64,000 bases of DNA from Larix kaempferi (Eukaryota; Streptophyta; Pinopsida; Pinales; Pinaceae), in contig BSBM01000047.1 of NCBI GenBank assembly GCA_027924585.1, positions 21,887,501 to 21,951,500 on the forward strand, given 5' to 3'. Below the pieces are notes generated by a model. It did no database searches. It was given only the letters and a program-made list of their open reading frames with translations, and was not told where the DNA came from. This document shows positions 22,291-32,499 of this stretch, piece by piece (position 1 is the first letter of the stretch; each line of letters starts with the position of its first letter). The position numbers and the translations under genes were made by a program.

Positions 22291-22723
22291 GATATGACAT
22301 GATGTGATTGGTGTGCCAGTCGAGGACATTGTTGGCCATATGGTCTGCTACGATATTGAGGTGTCTTGGGACATGTGTGAATGAAATGGATTCAAACTGT
22401 CTAACCATTTGTTTAGTGTGCAGGAATTTTCTGAAAAGACAGGGATCGCGTACCTGGTAATCATTGTTGAGCTGGGAAACTAGGAGCTGTGAGTCCAAGT
22501 AAACGTTGAGGTGACGGATGCTCATTTGGAGAGCTGCGGCCAGGAGACCGGTCACGGCATCGTATTCAGCTTGATTATTGGTTGCGGCACCTAAACATAC
22601 TCCGTCAATATGAATTAACTCATGTGAAGGGGAGTATATTACCCAAGCTGCGGAGGCGAGATTGGGAGACCAACGGCTTGCACCATCAGTGAAACCGACA
22701 TGGCGGAGTGGAAGAGGCTCCAT
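22286..22723 (-). CDS. Second RNase H (aRH-like) downstream of integrase, Tat-1
   Basis: This 145-aa open frame has the RNase H acidic set in order: FTDGAS near residue 11, NNQAEYDAV (Glu), VYLDSQLLV (Asp) and HVPRHLNIVADHMAN (final Asp). The TNNQAEY and LDSQLLV forms match the archaeal-type RNase H known as a second copy in Tat/Ogre elements, not the Ty3 RNase H attached to RT. It would remove RNA during reverse transcription. It lies after integrase, in a different frame from pol and about 100 bp away. In the Ogre arrangement I know, the second RNase H precedes integrase. The start codon is uncertain, since the true product may need splicing or frameshifting. Confidence 0.82.
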   Translation of the reverse strand: MEPLPLRHVGFTDGASRWSPNLASAAWVIYSPSHELIHIDGVCLGAATNNQAEYDAVTGLLAAALQMSIRHLNVYLDSQLLVSQLNNDYQVRDPCLFRKFLHTKQMVRQFESISFTHVPRHLNIVADHMANNVLDWHTNHIMSYP

Positions 22724-22826
22724 CTGTGGTCATGCAGAGAAAAACAAATATTTAGGTTTTTTGAATTTTTTGTGAACAAAGAAAGTATGCCTATACTAAA
22801 ATGGACGATGGTGTCCATCAGATTTT

Positions 22827-23969
22827 CTATGGGTAAAATCTTTTAAGGTACAACCCGTTGCGTGGGTTGCGTAGGCGATTGCATTCTGAATCGGTCAGAA
22901 TGTATGCCCCCTGCCCGAGGCAGGTGTGTATGATATAGGGGCCTTGCCACATAGACACGAACTTTCCCTTCCCGATTTTATCATGAGATTGATCGTAAGC
23001 AAGGACAAGGTCTCCCTCAGAAAAGGTTCTCGGGTGGACGTGTTTGTCGTAACTTAGTTTCAATCGTTGTTTAGCTGCTTCCATGTTTTGAATGGCTGTG
23101 CGTCGATCTTCATCGGCCTGCTCTAGGAGTAGTAAACGTTGCTCGATCGGGGAAGTGTCTGGTAGGATTTCAACGGCGATATGTAAGGCTGGGATCTGGC
23201 ACTCAATAGGGAGGACGGATTCGACACCGTGAACTAAATGGAAAGGGGTAAAACCGGTGGCGGTTTTGGTTGAGGTGCGGTAGGCCCATAGTGCCGGGAA
23301 AAGCATGTGGTGCCAATTGGATTTGTGCTTGTCTACAGTACGTTGGAGAATGGTCTTCAAAATTTTATTGATCGCTTCGACTTGGCCGTTTCCTTGGGGA
23401 TAGTAAGCAGAAGAGAAATGGTGTTCAAATTTCAACATGGTTGATAATTCCTTCCAGATGGCATCTTCGAAGTGAGAGCCGTGGTCAGAGACTAGTTGCT
23501 GTGGTACTCCGAAACGAGCGATAACATGGTTGAAGAAAAACCATGCTGCAGTGTCGGCTTTGCAATTATAGGTCGGCAAGGCTTCTGCCCACTTGGTAAA
23601 ATAATCTACAGCCACAACGATGTGTTTGTGACCGCCGGCTGACATGGGGTTGCAGTTGAGGAAGTCGATGGCCCATTTGCAGAATGGTCCAACAGTGATG
23701 ACTGGATGAAGGGGGGCGGGGGGGGTTCTTGCTTTGGGGGCAAATAATTGGCAGTTCTGGCAATGCTTGACTGCGGTGATGCAATCAGTAAACAATGATG
23801 GCCAAAAATAACCGGCCCGAATGATTTTCTGGGTGGTGGCCATGCCGGAGAAATGGCCTCCGCAGGCACCGCTATGACAATCATTGAGGACTTGTTCTGC
23901 CTCACTATGGGATAGGCAGCGGCGTAAAATGGTATCAACGCCGCGTCGGTAAAGTACATCCCCTATCAA
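22827..23969 (-). CDS. Integrase, Tat-1
   Basis: 380 aa open. The N-terminal HHCC zinc finger is visible (GACGGHFSG...HCQNCQLF). The core D,D,E triad is intact: WAIDFLN, VSDHGSHF and PQGNGQVEAINK. After that comes a C-terminal domain with YDKHVHPRTFSEGDLVL and GPYIIHTC (GPY/F-like). It inserts element cDNA into the genome. It is in the same frame as protease and RT, but stop codons near 23970-23990 separate it from the preceding part. The segment itself shows no damage. Confidence 0.88.
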   Translation of the reverse strand: MIGDVLYRRGVDTILRRCLSHSEAEQVLNDCHSGACGGHFSGMATTQKIIRAGYFWPSLFTDCITAVKHCQNCQLFAPKARTPPAPLHPVITVGPFCKWAIDFLNCNPMSAGGHKHIVVAVDYFTKWAEALPTYNCKADTAAWFFFNHVIARFGVPQQLVSDHGSHFEDAIWKELSTMLKFEHHFSSAYYPQGNGQVEAINKILKTILQRTVDKHKSNWHHMLFPALWAYRTSTKTATGFTPFHLVHGVESVLPIECQIPALHIAVEILPDTSPIEQRLLLLEQADEDRRTAIQNMEAAKQRLKLSYDKHVHPRTFSEGDLVLAYDQSHDKIGKGKFVSMWQGPYIIHTCLGQGAYILTDSECNRLRNPRNGLYLKRFYP

Positions 23970-23990
23970 GAGGTATCGGGGGGCGTTGTG

Positions 23991-25463
23991 TCATATGCGA
24001 CGGCGTCCATCACGATCGATGTGTGGTCGAAATTTTTGCGTACGAAGGTAAGTCAAAATGTCTCCGTACCAAGGGTCGTCAGACGAAATGATGAAGATCT
24101 GCTCGTCAATCAGGTCTGTTTGGATAATGGGTGATGTTGAAGAGGATGGGAGGTCAGTGATGAGGTGAGCAAGCGCGAGGGCTTTAGTGCTTTTGGGAGT
24201 TCTGAAAGTGAGGTCATATTCCTGGAGGATAATGACCCATTTAGCAACACAACCTTGAAGGAGTCGCCGAGTTAGGAGATAGACCATAGGGTTGGAGTCG
24301 GCCACGACCGTGGTATGACTGAGTAGAATGTAGTGTCACAATTTTTGTACGGAAAAGACTACAGCTAGGGCTAATCTTTCCTCGTATGGGTAACACAGAG
24401 GCGGGCCAGACAAGGTCTGGCTGACGTAATAAATCACATGCTCTTGGTGGGAGGCATCTTCTTGGACCAAAACTCCGGACACAGCATATTGAGATGCCGA
24501 GACATAAAGGGTGAAGTCTTGAGAGAAATCCGGTGGAGATATCAAGGGGGCTTGTGTGAGAGCTTTCTTGAGGGCTTCGAATGCCGTGTCTGCTTGCTCA
24601 TCCCAAACAAAGGGTATGTGGGTACGAAGTAAGCGTAAGAACCCGTGGAATTTGGTGGCATAATCAGGAACGAAGCGCCTGAGGAAATTGGACCGCCCTT
24701 GTAGACTTTGGAGTTGCCGAAGCATGCGAGGAGGCGGAAGTTCTAAGATGGCTTTGACTTTCATGGGATCGACAGTGATTCCGTCTTGGGAAACAATGAA
24801 ACCCAACAACCGGCCTGCCGAGACGCAAAAGACACACTTGTGTGGGTTCAAGCAGATTTTATATTTGCGACAACGCAGGAAAACTTGCCGAAGGTTGTTA
24901 AGGTGGTCTGATCGTTTTCGGGAACGAGCTGTGAGGTCATCAAGGTAGACTCGGAGGATATGCACCAAGTCGTGAAAGCAATAGGTCATGGCCCGCTGGA
25001 AAGTGGCACCAGCGTTTTTTAGGCCAAATGGCATGACGCGGTAGGCAAAGGTGCCCCATGGGGTGGTGAAGGCAGTCTTGTACTGATCCTCTTTGCGGAT
25101 GTGAATCTGGTTATATCCGGAAAAACCGTCCATGAAGGATAGGACTTCATGCCCCGCACACTCATCAATGAGTTGGTCAATGAATGGTGTGGGGAAATTG
25201 TCTTTTGGACAAGCGTGGTTTAAATCACGGAAGTCGGTGCATACTCTAAGGGAGCCTTGCTTTTTGTTGACGGGAACGGGGTTCGACACCCAGGTGGTGT
25301 ACGGAATAGGATAAATGAATCCTGCTTTGCGAAGTTTCTCGACCTCAGCTTTAACGGCGGGGAGTTTGGAAGGATGAATGGGTCGTTGTTTCTGGCGAAT
25401 AGGGGGTACCTCAGGCCATGTATCAATGTGGTGTTCGATGATGGCGGGGTTGAGACCAGGCAT
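23991..25463 (-). pseudogene. Reverse transcriptase and RNase H, Tat-1
   Basis: 25463-24336 carries RT: PIRQKQRPIHPSKLPAV, RVCTDFRDLNHACPKDNFP, SFMDGFSGYNQI, VMPFGLKNAGATFQ and the catalytic YLDD, then an RNase H start (FTLYVSASQYAVSGVLVQED, where the usual first Asp region reads YVSAS). 24305-23991 continues RNase H (DSNPMVYLLTRRLLQG, VAKWVIILQEYDLTF), typical of Tat/Ogre. In-frame stops at about 24333-24335 (VQKL*HYIL) and upstream at about 25464-25475 (a TAG where a Trp is expected before SYTKMPG) interrupt the polyprotein. Confidence 0.88.
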
Positions 25464-25532
25464 CTTGGTATAGGACTAGGCAAAGACATCACAGAACTCT
25501 TGAAAGAGCTTTTTGTACGCCTGAGTTTCTGT

Positions 25533-27257
25533 TTAAGTGCAAGATGCGCCCAGCGAGATGAGCTCAGGTTTCCCTGGTGTTGTGGAAATGTCTATTTGTA
25601 TAGTGGGGGAAATGTTTGACATGTTCCCTTCTTCAAAGGCATCCGGTGCTGGGATGGGGTCCTTTAACCAATCGACCTTAGTGGGTATGAAATATTTCGA
25701 TTCGACCGATAGCTGGTTAGATGCGGTGGATGTAGATGTTTCCGGGAGGAAGTACGAGCGATGATGCATATCATCCCAAGGGTAGTCGGGTGCAGTGAGT
25801 GTCTCCAAAATTTGCTCATCAGTATTGAAGTAGTCAGACCATAAATCAAGGGGTTCTGGTTTGAAAGTTGTTGAAATCATATATATTGTATTGACTTCTT
25901 CTGACGAGGATGATGGCGGGGGGTAGATCTCCTCGATTCGGGTAGGAGATATCTCCAAATCGACATTGTTTAACTCGTATAATGCTGCTCTATAGTCAGG
26001 GAGATCGGGACAATGGTGAGAGTAGTGGCCATAAACACTGCATATGGCACAAGGATGGTTGGTGCGCAGTGATTTGTCGCGAGGTTGAGGTGGTGGCTCA
26101 AGTCTAACAACTGGGATGCCGGCATCATCATCCAACATATTCATATGCTCTTGGAGTGCTGGTAACTGTGGGCATTGATGAGTTGGATGACCTATCTCAT
26201 CGCACAACGAGCATTTAGGGGGAGCTCGAAACACCGGTGGGGGTTTAACTGCCTTAGGAGGTGGTATAGCAGTGTATGGTTGTGGACCTCTGCCCCCAGT
26301 GGGCTTGATAGGAGGGGGGGGATTCGTTGACGACGAAGGGATATTGAGACTAGGAGGAGGTTTCGTTGACGACGAAGGGATTACGACACCAGGAGGAGGT
26401 TGATTTGTGGTAACAATAGGTTGTACCGGTTGGAGGATGACGTTTGGTGTCGGCGGTGGAACGAGAGGCGAAATATACCACACGGGTAATCCCAATGTTA
26501 ACCCAGGTAGACTAAGGGTAGCCATAACCGGGGCGCTTACTACACCCGAAGGAGGAAATAGAAAGGGGATGGTGTGGATGGGTGTAACACTGATATGACT
26601 AGGGATCAATGGTGGTTGACTACCGGATGTTTGTGTATTCTGTGAAAGAGTACAGAGGTTTGCGATGTGGGTCTCCGGTGACGGTGGTGGAATGGCCTGG
26701 AATGTAGAGGTCATTGGTGTATCTGAGTAAAGTCCGGGTCCCACAGAAGAAACGAAGGAGGTAGTTGCACTAGAAGCTGGTTGTTCAATCATGGGAAGAA
26801 CATTTTCGGGTGCTGCAGGGGCATTGGGATCATAGTATGTGAGTTGGTCGATTTTGACCACGCGTCCCTCGTGGGGGAACATCATGGTGTAAAAAATGGA
26901 TGAGGCGACCGCTTTCATGGCGTACATGTAACTGCGGCCAAGTAAAAGGTTATAATCGAGCTGGATATTAATGACCTCTATGTTAATGAGCACAGTTTTC
27001 CCACCTAATTGGACGGGGACCTTGGGTAGTAAACCTTGAGGCTGAGCTGACCAGCCGTCATAGGCCCGCAATGCAGTGGTGGATTGCTGGAGAGCATGGG
27101 ATCCCAACTTCTGCCAAAAAAATGTGGACATGACGCATGTTGAGGCACCCTCGTCGATGATACATCGATGGATGACAAGATTCCAAATAGAAATAGAAAC
27201 TTGGACTGCTATAGTGGAAGGCATACGTGGTTCGGACTGGTCCAAATCAAAGGTCAT
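25533..27257 (-). CDS. Protease followed by two zinc knuckles and a pol linker, Tat-1
   Basis: 574 aa open. Near residue 35 is the protease motif RCIIDEGAS, with DEG in place of the usual DSG/DTG. It is followed by PVQLGGKTVLI, LLLGRSYMYAM and FPHEGRVVKIDQLTYYDP, a conserved module shared with Tat-2. Then come a Pro-rich region with MATLSLPGLTLGLPVW, two canonical CX2CX4HX4C knuckles (CSLCDEIGHPTHQC and CAICSVYGHYSHHC), and an acidic linker ending before RT. Knuckles on the pol side of protease are unusual. It presumably cleaves Gag-Pol. The stop at about 25530-25532 separates it from RT in the same frame. Confidence 0.8.
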   Translation of the reverse strand: MTFDLDQSEPRMPSTIAVQVSISIWNLVIHRCIIDEGASTCVMSTFFWQKLGSHALQQSTTALRAYDGWSAQPQGLLPKVPVQLGGKTVLINIEVINIQLDYNLLLGRSYMYAMKAVASSIFYTMMFPHEGRVVKIDQLTYYDPNAPAAPENVLPMIEQPASSATTSFVSSVGPGLYSDTPMTSTFQAIPPPSPETHIANLCTLSQNTQTSGSQPPLIPSHISVTPIHTIPFLFPPSGVVSAPVMATLSLPGLTLGLPVWYISPLVPPPTPNVILQPVQPIVTTNQPPPGVVIPSSSTKPPPSLNIPSSSTNPPPPIKPTGGRGPQPYTAIPPPKAVKPPPVFRAPPKCSLCDEIGHPTHQCPQLPALQEHMNMLDDDAGIPVVRLEPPPQPRDKSLRTNHPCAICSVYGHYSHHCPDLPDYRAALYELNNVDLEISPTRIEEIYPPPSSSSEEVNTIYMISTTFKPEPLDLWSDYFNTDEQILETLTAPDYPWDDMHHRSYFLPETSTSTASNQLSVESKYFIPTKVDWLKDPIPAPDAFEEGNMSNISPTIQIDISTTPGKPELISLGASCT

Positions 27258-27311
27258 TAATTTCGTATCATTTGGGTCAATCGCCCCAATGGCAGAAAGT
27301 AAAGTCTTGCG

Positions 27312-29700
27312 CTACGTAGGACAGTTTTTTAAGACTTCTAACGCAGACATGGCTGCAGGAGATTGAGCTAGGTCATCTACGATGTTGTAATTTGACGCAG
27401 CCCGTGCATTGGGGTTGTTGTTGATACGGCGGAGTGGGAAACGAGGTGCTTTAGATGCGCCATCGAGTGGAAGATGTGGTATCCGTAACGTCTGATCGGT
27501 GGGATGAGCGTTAGTATCCTTATCGACGGGGGGGGCTTCGGATGTAGGGCCATACTGGTTCTGACGGGTTTGGATATTGACGTCGACAATGGACATCATC
27601 AATAAGTGGTGAGTGCCTGAATCAAACATGGGTTGATCAGGAGCAGCGTAAGTGATTTGTTGTGGTTGCACGTTGCCCTGTGGGGGGGCTAACGGCTGAG
27701 TGTTCACCACTCCTTGTGTTGGAAAAGGGTTTTGTAGCACCAAAGGTTGTTGTTGAGGTGGTGGAGGGTTGGGTGGCGGCTGAGGAGCCACCTGCCCTTG
27801 ACGATGGGCGTCATCTGTCCATAGTTGCCGAGCTCGCTCCAGATGTGGGCAAGCGTGTGTATAGTGACCATAGACACCGCAAATAGAACAAGGATGGTTT
27901 GTTCGTAAATTAGCATTTTTGGCTTGCTTAGGTGGCCGATCAGGATTCTGATGAGCAGGCACCGCGTTATCGGTTTTGCGGAGGATGGGTAGGTTGTGGA
28001 GCTTGGTTATGGTTTTGGTTGTTTCCACGGTTACGTCCTCTTCCGCAGTTTGGTTGCCCACCCTGGTTGCGTTGGTTATTTTGGTATTGGGGTTGATGTT
28101 GTTGTGCGTACACATGCCCTTGAGCATTGGGGGGATTCTGGGGAGCCACAGGTGTGGGAGCAGGTTGCGGTGGGTAGTATGCAGGTGGAGCTGGAGGTGG
28201 TCCAGCTGCCTATTGGGGTTGTTGGTACCCCTGAGCTGTTGGAGGTGTGAGATTAGCTGCTGCAACTGGTTGTGGGTAATGCATCTGCTGTTGTGGGAAC
28301 TGCATGGGGGTATGTGTGGTAGGTTGAGTATAGTATGTAGGAGGTACATATGCTGATGGTGCTTGCCCATAGCAATGTTGTGGACAAGAGGGTCCATGAA
28401 TGTGATGGGTCTGGTTTGTTGGAGCATAAGAAGTTGTTGCTCCGGAACTGGATGTATCCCTGGAGAGGTCTGGGGCGGGCATGGTGCTCACCATGCTGAA
28501 AGGTTTAGGTTGCGGGGTGATTTGGCCAATGATGCCATCAGCGGCATGCGATGCCCCTGGTGCGTCACCACGTGAAGAGTCACCTCGTGGGGCATCAGGT
28601 ATGATTGTGTATAGATAACCCGAATGGGCATAAATGAGATCAAATTGTTGGGCTTTGAGGATGGCCTCTTCTTCAGACTGGGGTCTTTCAGATGCCACAT
28701 CCTTTGCAATAAGAGGGAGGAGGGATTTTAGAAACCAATCTAAAAAGATACGGTCGTCTAACTTAATTTTGCAGAGGCTTCGGCGTCGACGCCACTCATG
28801 AATGTGGTCAGTGATATGGGTGGCCGTGGTTTGTCTGCAAGACAGTAGGATCTCAACTCCCGCATCATAGCGGACAGGTAACTAGAAGAACTGCATGAAG
28901 GTCGAGGCAAGGGAGGTAAAGGTGGCATGCGTCCCATGAGGCTGCTCGATATACCCCTTAGCTGCAGAGCCAGTGAAGGTGCGCTGTAAAAGTCGGAGGT
29001 GGATTGAGTCGTCCACTATGGAGTTGGAGGAACACCATAAATGGAAGGACATGATATGGTTCTGGGGGTCTTCACCTGCCTTGCCCTCAAACTTAGGGAT
29101 GTCAGAGGGGAGTTTGGTGGGCATGTGAGGCCACGCAGGATCGTGTCTGATGGGGTCATTTGTGAGCCTAGCTAAGTCTGGCAGGTTCAGACTCGCCATG
29201 TATGGTAAGCTAGCAGATGTGGTGACTGGAACTGGGACATGCCTAGTCATTGTGGTATGATGTAGGGGTCCAGTAGCGCCTAAAGGTATGCTAGGTATGG
29301 AGGGTATGTGCCCTCCAATAGGTGTAGTCTGGTATGGGCCAGCGCCTCCAAGAGCAACATGGGTTACACTTGGGTTAGGAGTAGCAGTGGGGATTCCTGG
29401 GATAGGGTTTGTGGAAACCAGAGGGGGTGTGACCCCTATGTTGGGCATACCCATAATAGGTGGTGGCCCTGTGTTGGGGTTTCCTATAACAGGAGGTGGC
29501 CCTGTGTTGGGCATTCCTAAATGTGGAGTGTTTCCCATGTTGGGCATGCCCAGGGGGGTGGTCGTTGCCATGGATGGCACCGCCGCAGAAGGGTCTGTGG
29601 ATGTCTCACCTATGGTGCTGGTAAACAGTGGATCAAATGGTGTTCTAGCCATAATGGTGGTTGGTGGTAACTCTGTGAGGTTTTCGGATTCTACCTCCAA
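27312..29700 (-). pseudogene. Gag with C-terminal zinc knuckle, Tat-1
   Basis: From 29700 the minus strand reads a Pro/Gly-rich N terminus with NTGPPP(I/V)-type repeats, then the capsid-like region (IPKFEGKAGEDPQNHIMSF, LLQRTFTGSAAKGYIEQ, TFTSLASTFMQFF). A TAG interrupts it at about 28879-28881. The same frame continues through 28210 and 27967, with a Gln-rich basic tail. A change to the pol frame occurs near 27960-28000, where the knuckle CSICGVYGHYTHAC appears (about 27840-27885). Either a programmed shift or a mutation joins gag to pol. Gag would form the particle and package element RNA. Confidence 0.82.
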
Positions 29701-31190
29701 ATCAAATGTGAAGTGAGGTGTGTCAGAATCGGATGACTGTCTAGCTGATTGACGATGTGTCGAATCAAGGGATAAGGCTCTGCGTCCGTGATGTGGAGAG
29801 CCAAGTGGACTAAACTCTGGGAGTTTGCCCTGCAGACGACAAGAGCGTCTAAAATTCTCAATGGTGAGAATTAAGTTTTTTTTTTTGTGTAAAAAATTTG
29901 TTTTAAGTATCAGGTGGTGATATATCTATAAAAGACTCAAAACCCTAATGCAACCAAGGGTGCAAGAAGGGGAGTGAAAAAGAAGGCTCTCAGGCCAAAA
30001 AATCAACCTCAAAAAAGGCACTTATTCTAGCAGTTGTGCTACAATAAGTGGAGGAATGCAACAAATGGTCAGAGTACCAACATGCAAACGGCTTCTAGAA
30101 AAAATAGGTGTAACTAGACCAAAGGTGGGTTGAATCATGCAAACACCTAACTAAAAGTATTGTGACTCAAACAAACGATATCCTCTGCAAGGTGATGAAA
30201 TCAAAGTCAGACAATATGAGTGTTGAGACAACGGCTAGATATCCCCCTACCGAGAGGGACACCGGGTAATCAATCCTAAAGAAAGGCTACTAGGATACTC
30301 CGTTCATGACGCGTCGAGAAAAGGTAAATCTGCCATTTGGTCCTTTGATCGCAATATCCCAATACAGGGATATCCCGAGAACTGCGAATGGTAGCCCTTC
30401 GGTTACTGAATGGATTTCGGTATTCCACTCAGGCTTCCGGAACCATCCTCGTGACTTCAACCCTCCTAGGGGAGAGGCCTTCCCACAAACCGGTTGTGAC
30501 CGCGCCAAAAAGTACTAAGAGATTTTAGCTCCCTAATTGGACAACTTCTATGTCTCAGATGTAATAACTGAGGGGTGTTATTGGAACACCTATCCCCCCA
30601 ATACTACCTAGCTACAAAAGTTTTTTTAGTGTTCCCCAAGTGGGGTTAAAAGTGTGTTGAAATTAGGGTACGTTTTAAGGCTCAGTTCAATTAAGTGATC
30701 GAGTGAGTGCACGTGAGGTATTTGTAAACTGAACTTGAAAAAAGGGAAATGCTTTTCAGGAAATTTTCGAAAAACAAAGGAGCTTTTGAAAATAAAAAAG
30801 CAAATATTTATGACTTTTTCAAATAAATGGGAATTAAATGCTTTTGCAAATATCAACTCAAAAAACAATGGATCCTTTGAATTATGAAAGCAAATAATAG
30901 ACTTCTTTTAAAGAAATAAATGGACTTCTTCTTTCAAGTAAATTGCTAAGGGCAAGATTTTTAAAGAAGTAGACAGGAAAAATTTTAATCTAGATAAAAA
31001 TGCAGAAATAAGTCCTTCTTTCACTTTCTTGAAAATTTTTAAAAAGATTTCTAGATATGCATTTTAAATAGTAAAATTTTTTTCAAGGCTGTAAAATATG
31101 CAGAATTTAATACTGTAAAAAATGTGCTATGTGGGCAGGAAGTACAGTAAAAATTAATTTTTAAAATCAGAATGGCCGAATGAAAAAATC
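29701..31190 (-). other. Tat-1 leader, unassigned part
   Basis: Between gag and the 33-bp array I see no long coding frame. 30290-30518 is open on both strands but matches no family I know. It contains ATATCCC...GGGATAT-type inverted repeats and a CTAGGGGAGAGGCCTTCCCACAAACCGG phrase. The matching place in the Tat-2 leader holds GTAGGAGGGGTATTCCCACAAACTG, hinting at a shared leader element. Confidence 0.4.
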
Positions 31191-31214
31191 AGCAGCGCGG
31201 GTTTTAACAGAAAA

Positions 31215-31577
31215 GTCGCGATGGACCGCGCGGGTTTCGGTCGCACAGTCGCGATGGGCCGCGAGGGTTTCGGTCGCACAGTCGCGATGGGCCGCGAGGG
31301 TTTCGGTCGCACAGTCACGATGGACCGCGCGGAAAATGTCCGCGAAGCCGCGGTGTGCAGCGCGCAAATAGGCCACGAAGTCGCGGTGAACCGCGCGGAA
31401 AAGGGCCGCGCAGTCGCGATGTGAAGCGCGGTAAATGACCGCGATGCCGCGATGTGCAGTGCGGAAACCGGCGACAAAGCCGCGGTGAACCGCGCGGAAA
31501 AAAGGCCAAAAGCCGCGATGGACCGCGCGACTGTCAGGCTAAAAACCGCGAGGCGAAAGCCGTGCATGGAAGCCGAA
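31215..31577. repeat. Leader array with exact 33-bp period (eleven units)
   Basis: Units starting (G/A)(T/C)C(G/A)CG begin at 31215, 31248, 31281, 31314, 31347, 31380, 31413, 31446, 31479, 31512 and 31545, with no insertion or deletion between them. Each has the form GTCGCGATGG-ACCGCGCGG plus a spacer such as TTTCGGTCGCACA. The GCGATG core and the 33-bp period match the array in the PMD intron. The palindromes are weaker here (GTCGCGATGGACCGCGCGGG). The array is close to the PBS at the 5' end of the Tat-1 RNA, and is open in frames on both strands. Confidence 0.92.
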
Positions 31578-31745
31578 AAACGAACCCAAAAATTGTGAAT
31601 TCCGGGCTGTTAATGGCAATAGATGTGGCCAAAACTTAGAGCAGCAATGGATCTGCTGTCTAAGATGGTAGATCTATGGATCTAAAGGTTAAAAACTAAT
31701 AGAAAACTAAGATTAAAATCAAAACTAGAGATCTATTGTTCAAAA

Positions 31746-31761
31746 CCCAGCGGAGTCGCCA
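31746..31761 (-). other. Tat-1 primer-binding site
   Basis: The reverse complement reads TGGCGACTCCGCTGGG, five bases inside the 5' LTR (31767). The same motif precedes the Tat-2 LTR. From memory this resembles the tRNA-Arg-type site reported for Ogre elements. The tRNA identity needs a match against host tRNAs. Confidence 0.8.
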
Positions 31762-31766
31762 AAAAC

Positions 31767-32494
31767 TATTGGCCCGGTTTTGCAACCAGGCTTAGTGCTA
31801 TGGGCACCTGCTAACTAGTAGCAGCAGTTTCAATGTAAAGCAAATAACAATAAACTAATCTAAACAAAACTATTCATGGATCTATGCAATAATATAAGCA
31901 AATAGTGTAAACATTTAAAAAACAAGAACAAGAAAATATTAAAGAATGAATTTGTATTAAAAAATGGGGGGCAAGCAAGTGTTTGCGATAATACCTTCAA
32001 TGGTGAAGGTTGATGTTGAGCAACTCCCAAGATGAGTAGCTCCAAGCTCCAAGAGGTCTCCTTCTCCAAGGTTGCTTACAATGGCCAAAATGCTCAAGGG
32101 AGATTTCGACAGCATGAGGATGAGATAATGGATGGATGTGAAATGAGGAACCCCTACCACCTTTTTATAGGTTTTGGTGGTGGGGAATACCATTTGTGGT
32201 TTTGTGGAAACCAAATGGTATTGACCAACATGGTTTAGGTACTTTTCCCTCCTTTTTCCTTTTTTGAATAAAAATAATATTTTAATTCCCTTTTTAATAT
32301 TTTTGGGAATTTGGACCCTTTTTGAGGGTTTTTTATGCTTTTCAGGAAAAATAATCTTTTTTAATGGAAAAAGGGGTGTACTCAGGTCTATTGGTGACCT
32401 TTTGTTGGTTTCAGAGGCTCCGATGGTGAAAAAGTGGACAAATGGGTCATGTGAATAGGGAAATGAGCTAGTGAGCACTTTTTAGGTGTTAACA
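31767..32494 (-). repeat. Tat-1 5' LTR
   Basis: 728 bp, about ten differences from the 3' LTR by eye (roughly 1.4 percent). Its outer end against the PBS reads TATTGG where the other copy reads TGTTGG, a mutation of the terminal dinucleotide. The other end is GGTGTTAACA, followed by the GGTTT target copy. Confidence 0.88.
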
Positions 32495-32499
32495 GGTTT

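Larger units (their letters stand above)
16646..32494 (-). mobile_element. Tat-1: 15.8-kb Tat/Ogre-like Ty3 retrotransposon with a captured antisense gene
   Basis: Two 728-bp LTRs (16646-17373 and 31767-32494) differ at only about ten positions. The 5-bp flanks GGTCT (16641-16645) and GGTTT (32495-32499) are a near-perfect target duplication inside Copia-2. On the minus strand the order is 5' LTR, PBS, long leader with a 33-bp array, gag, zinc knuckle, protease, two more knuckles, RT-RNase H, integrase, second RNase H, 4.9-kb 3' region, PPT and 3' LTR. The protein order, the Ogre-like PBS and the second RNase H point to the Tat clade. Pol modules share one frame with several stops. A plant-mobile-domain gene is encoded on the opposite strand in the 3' region. 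Confidence 0.88.

Noticed and set aside
30290-30518. Small conserved protein in the Tat-1 leader
   Set aside because: Open on both strands for nearly the same span and without recognisable motifs; more likely structured leader RNA.
31154-31567. 137-aa minus-strand open frame in the leader array
   Set aside because: Same reason: 33-bp periodic GC-rich units are open in frames on both strands, and no known domain is seen.
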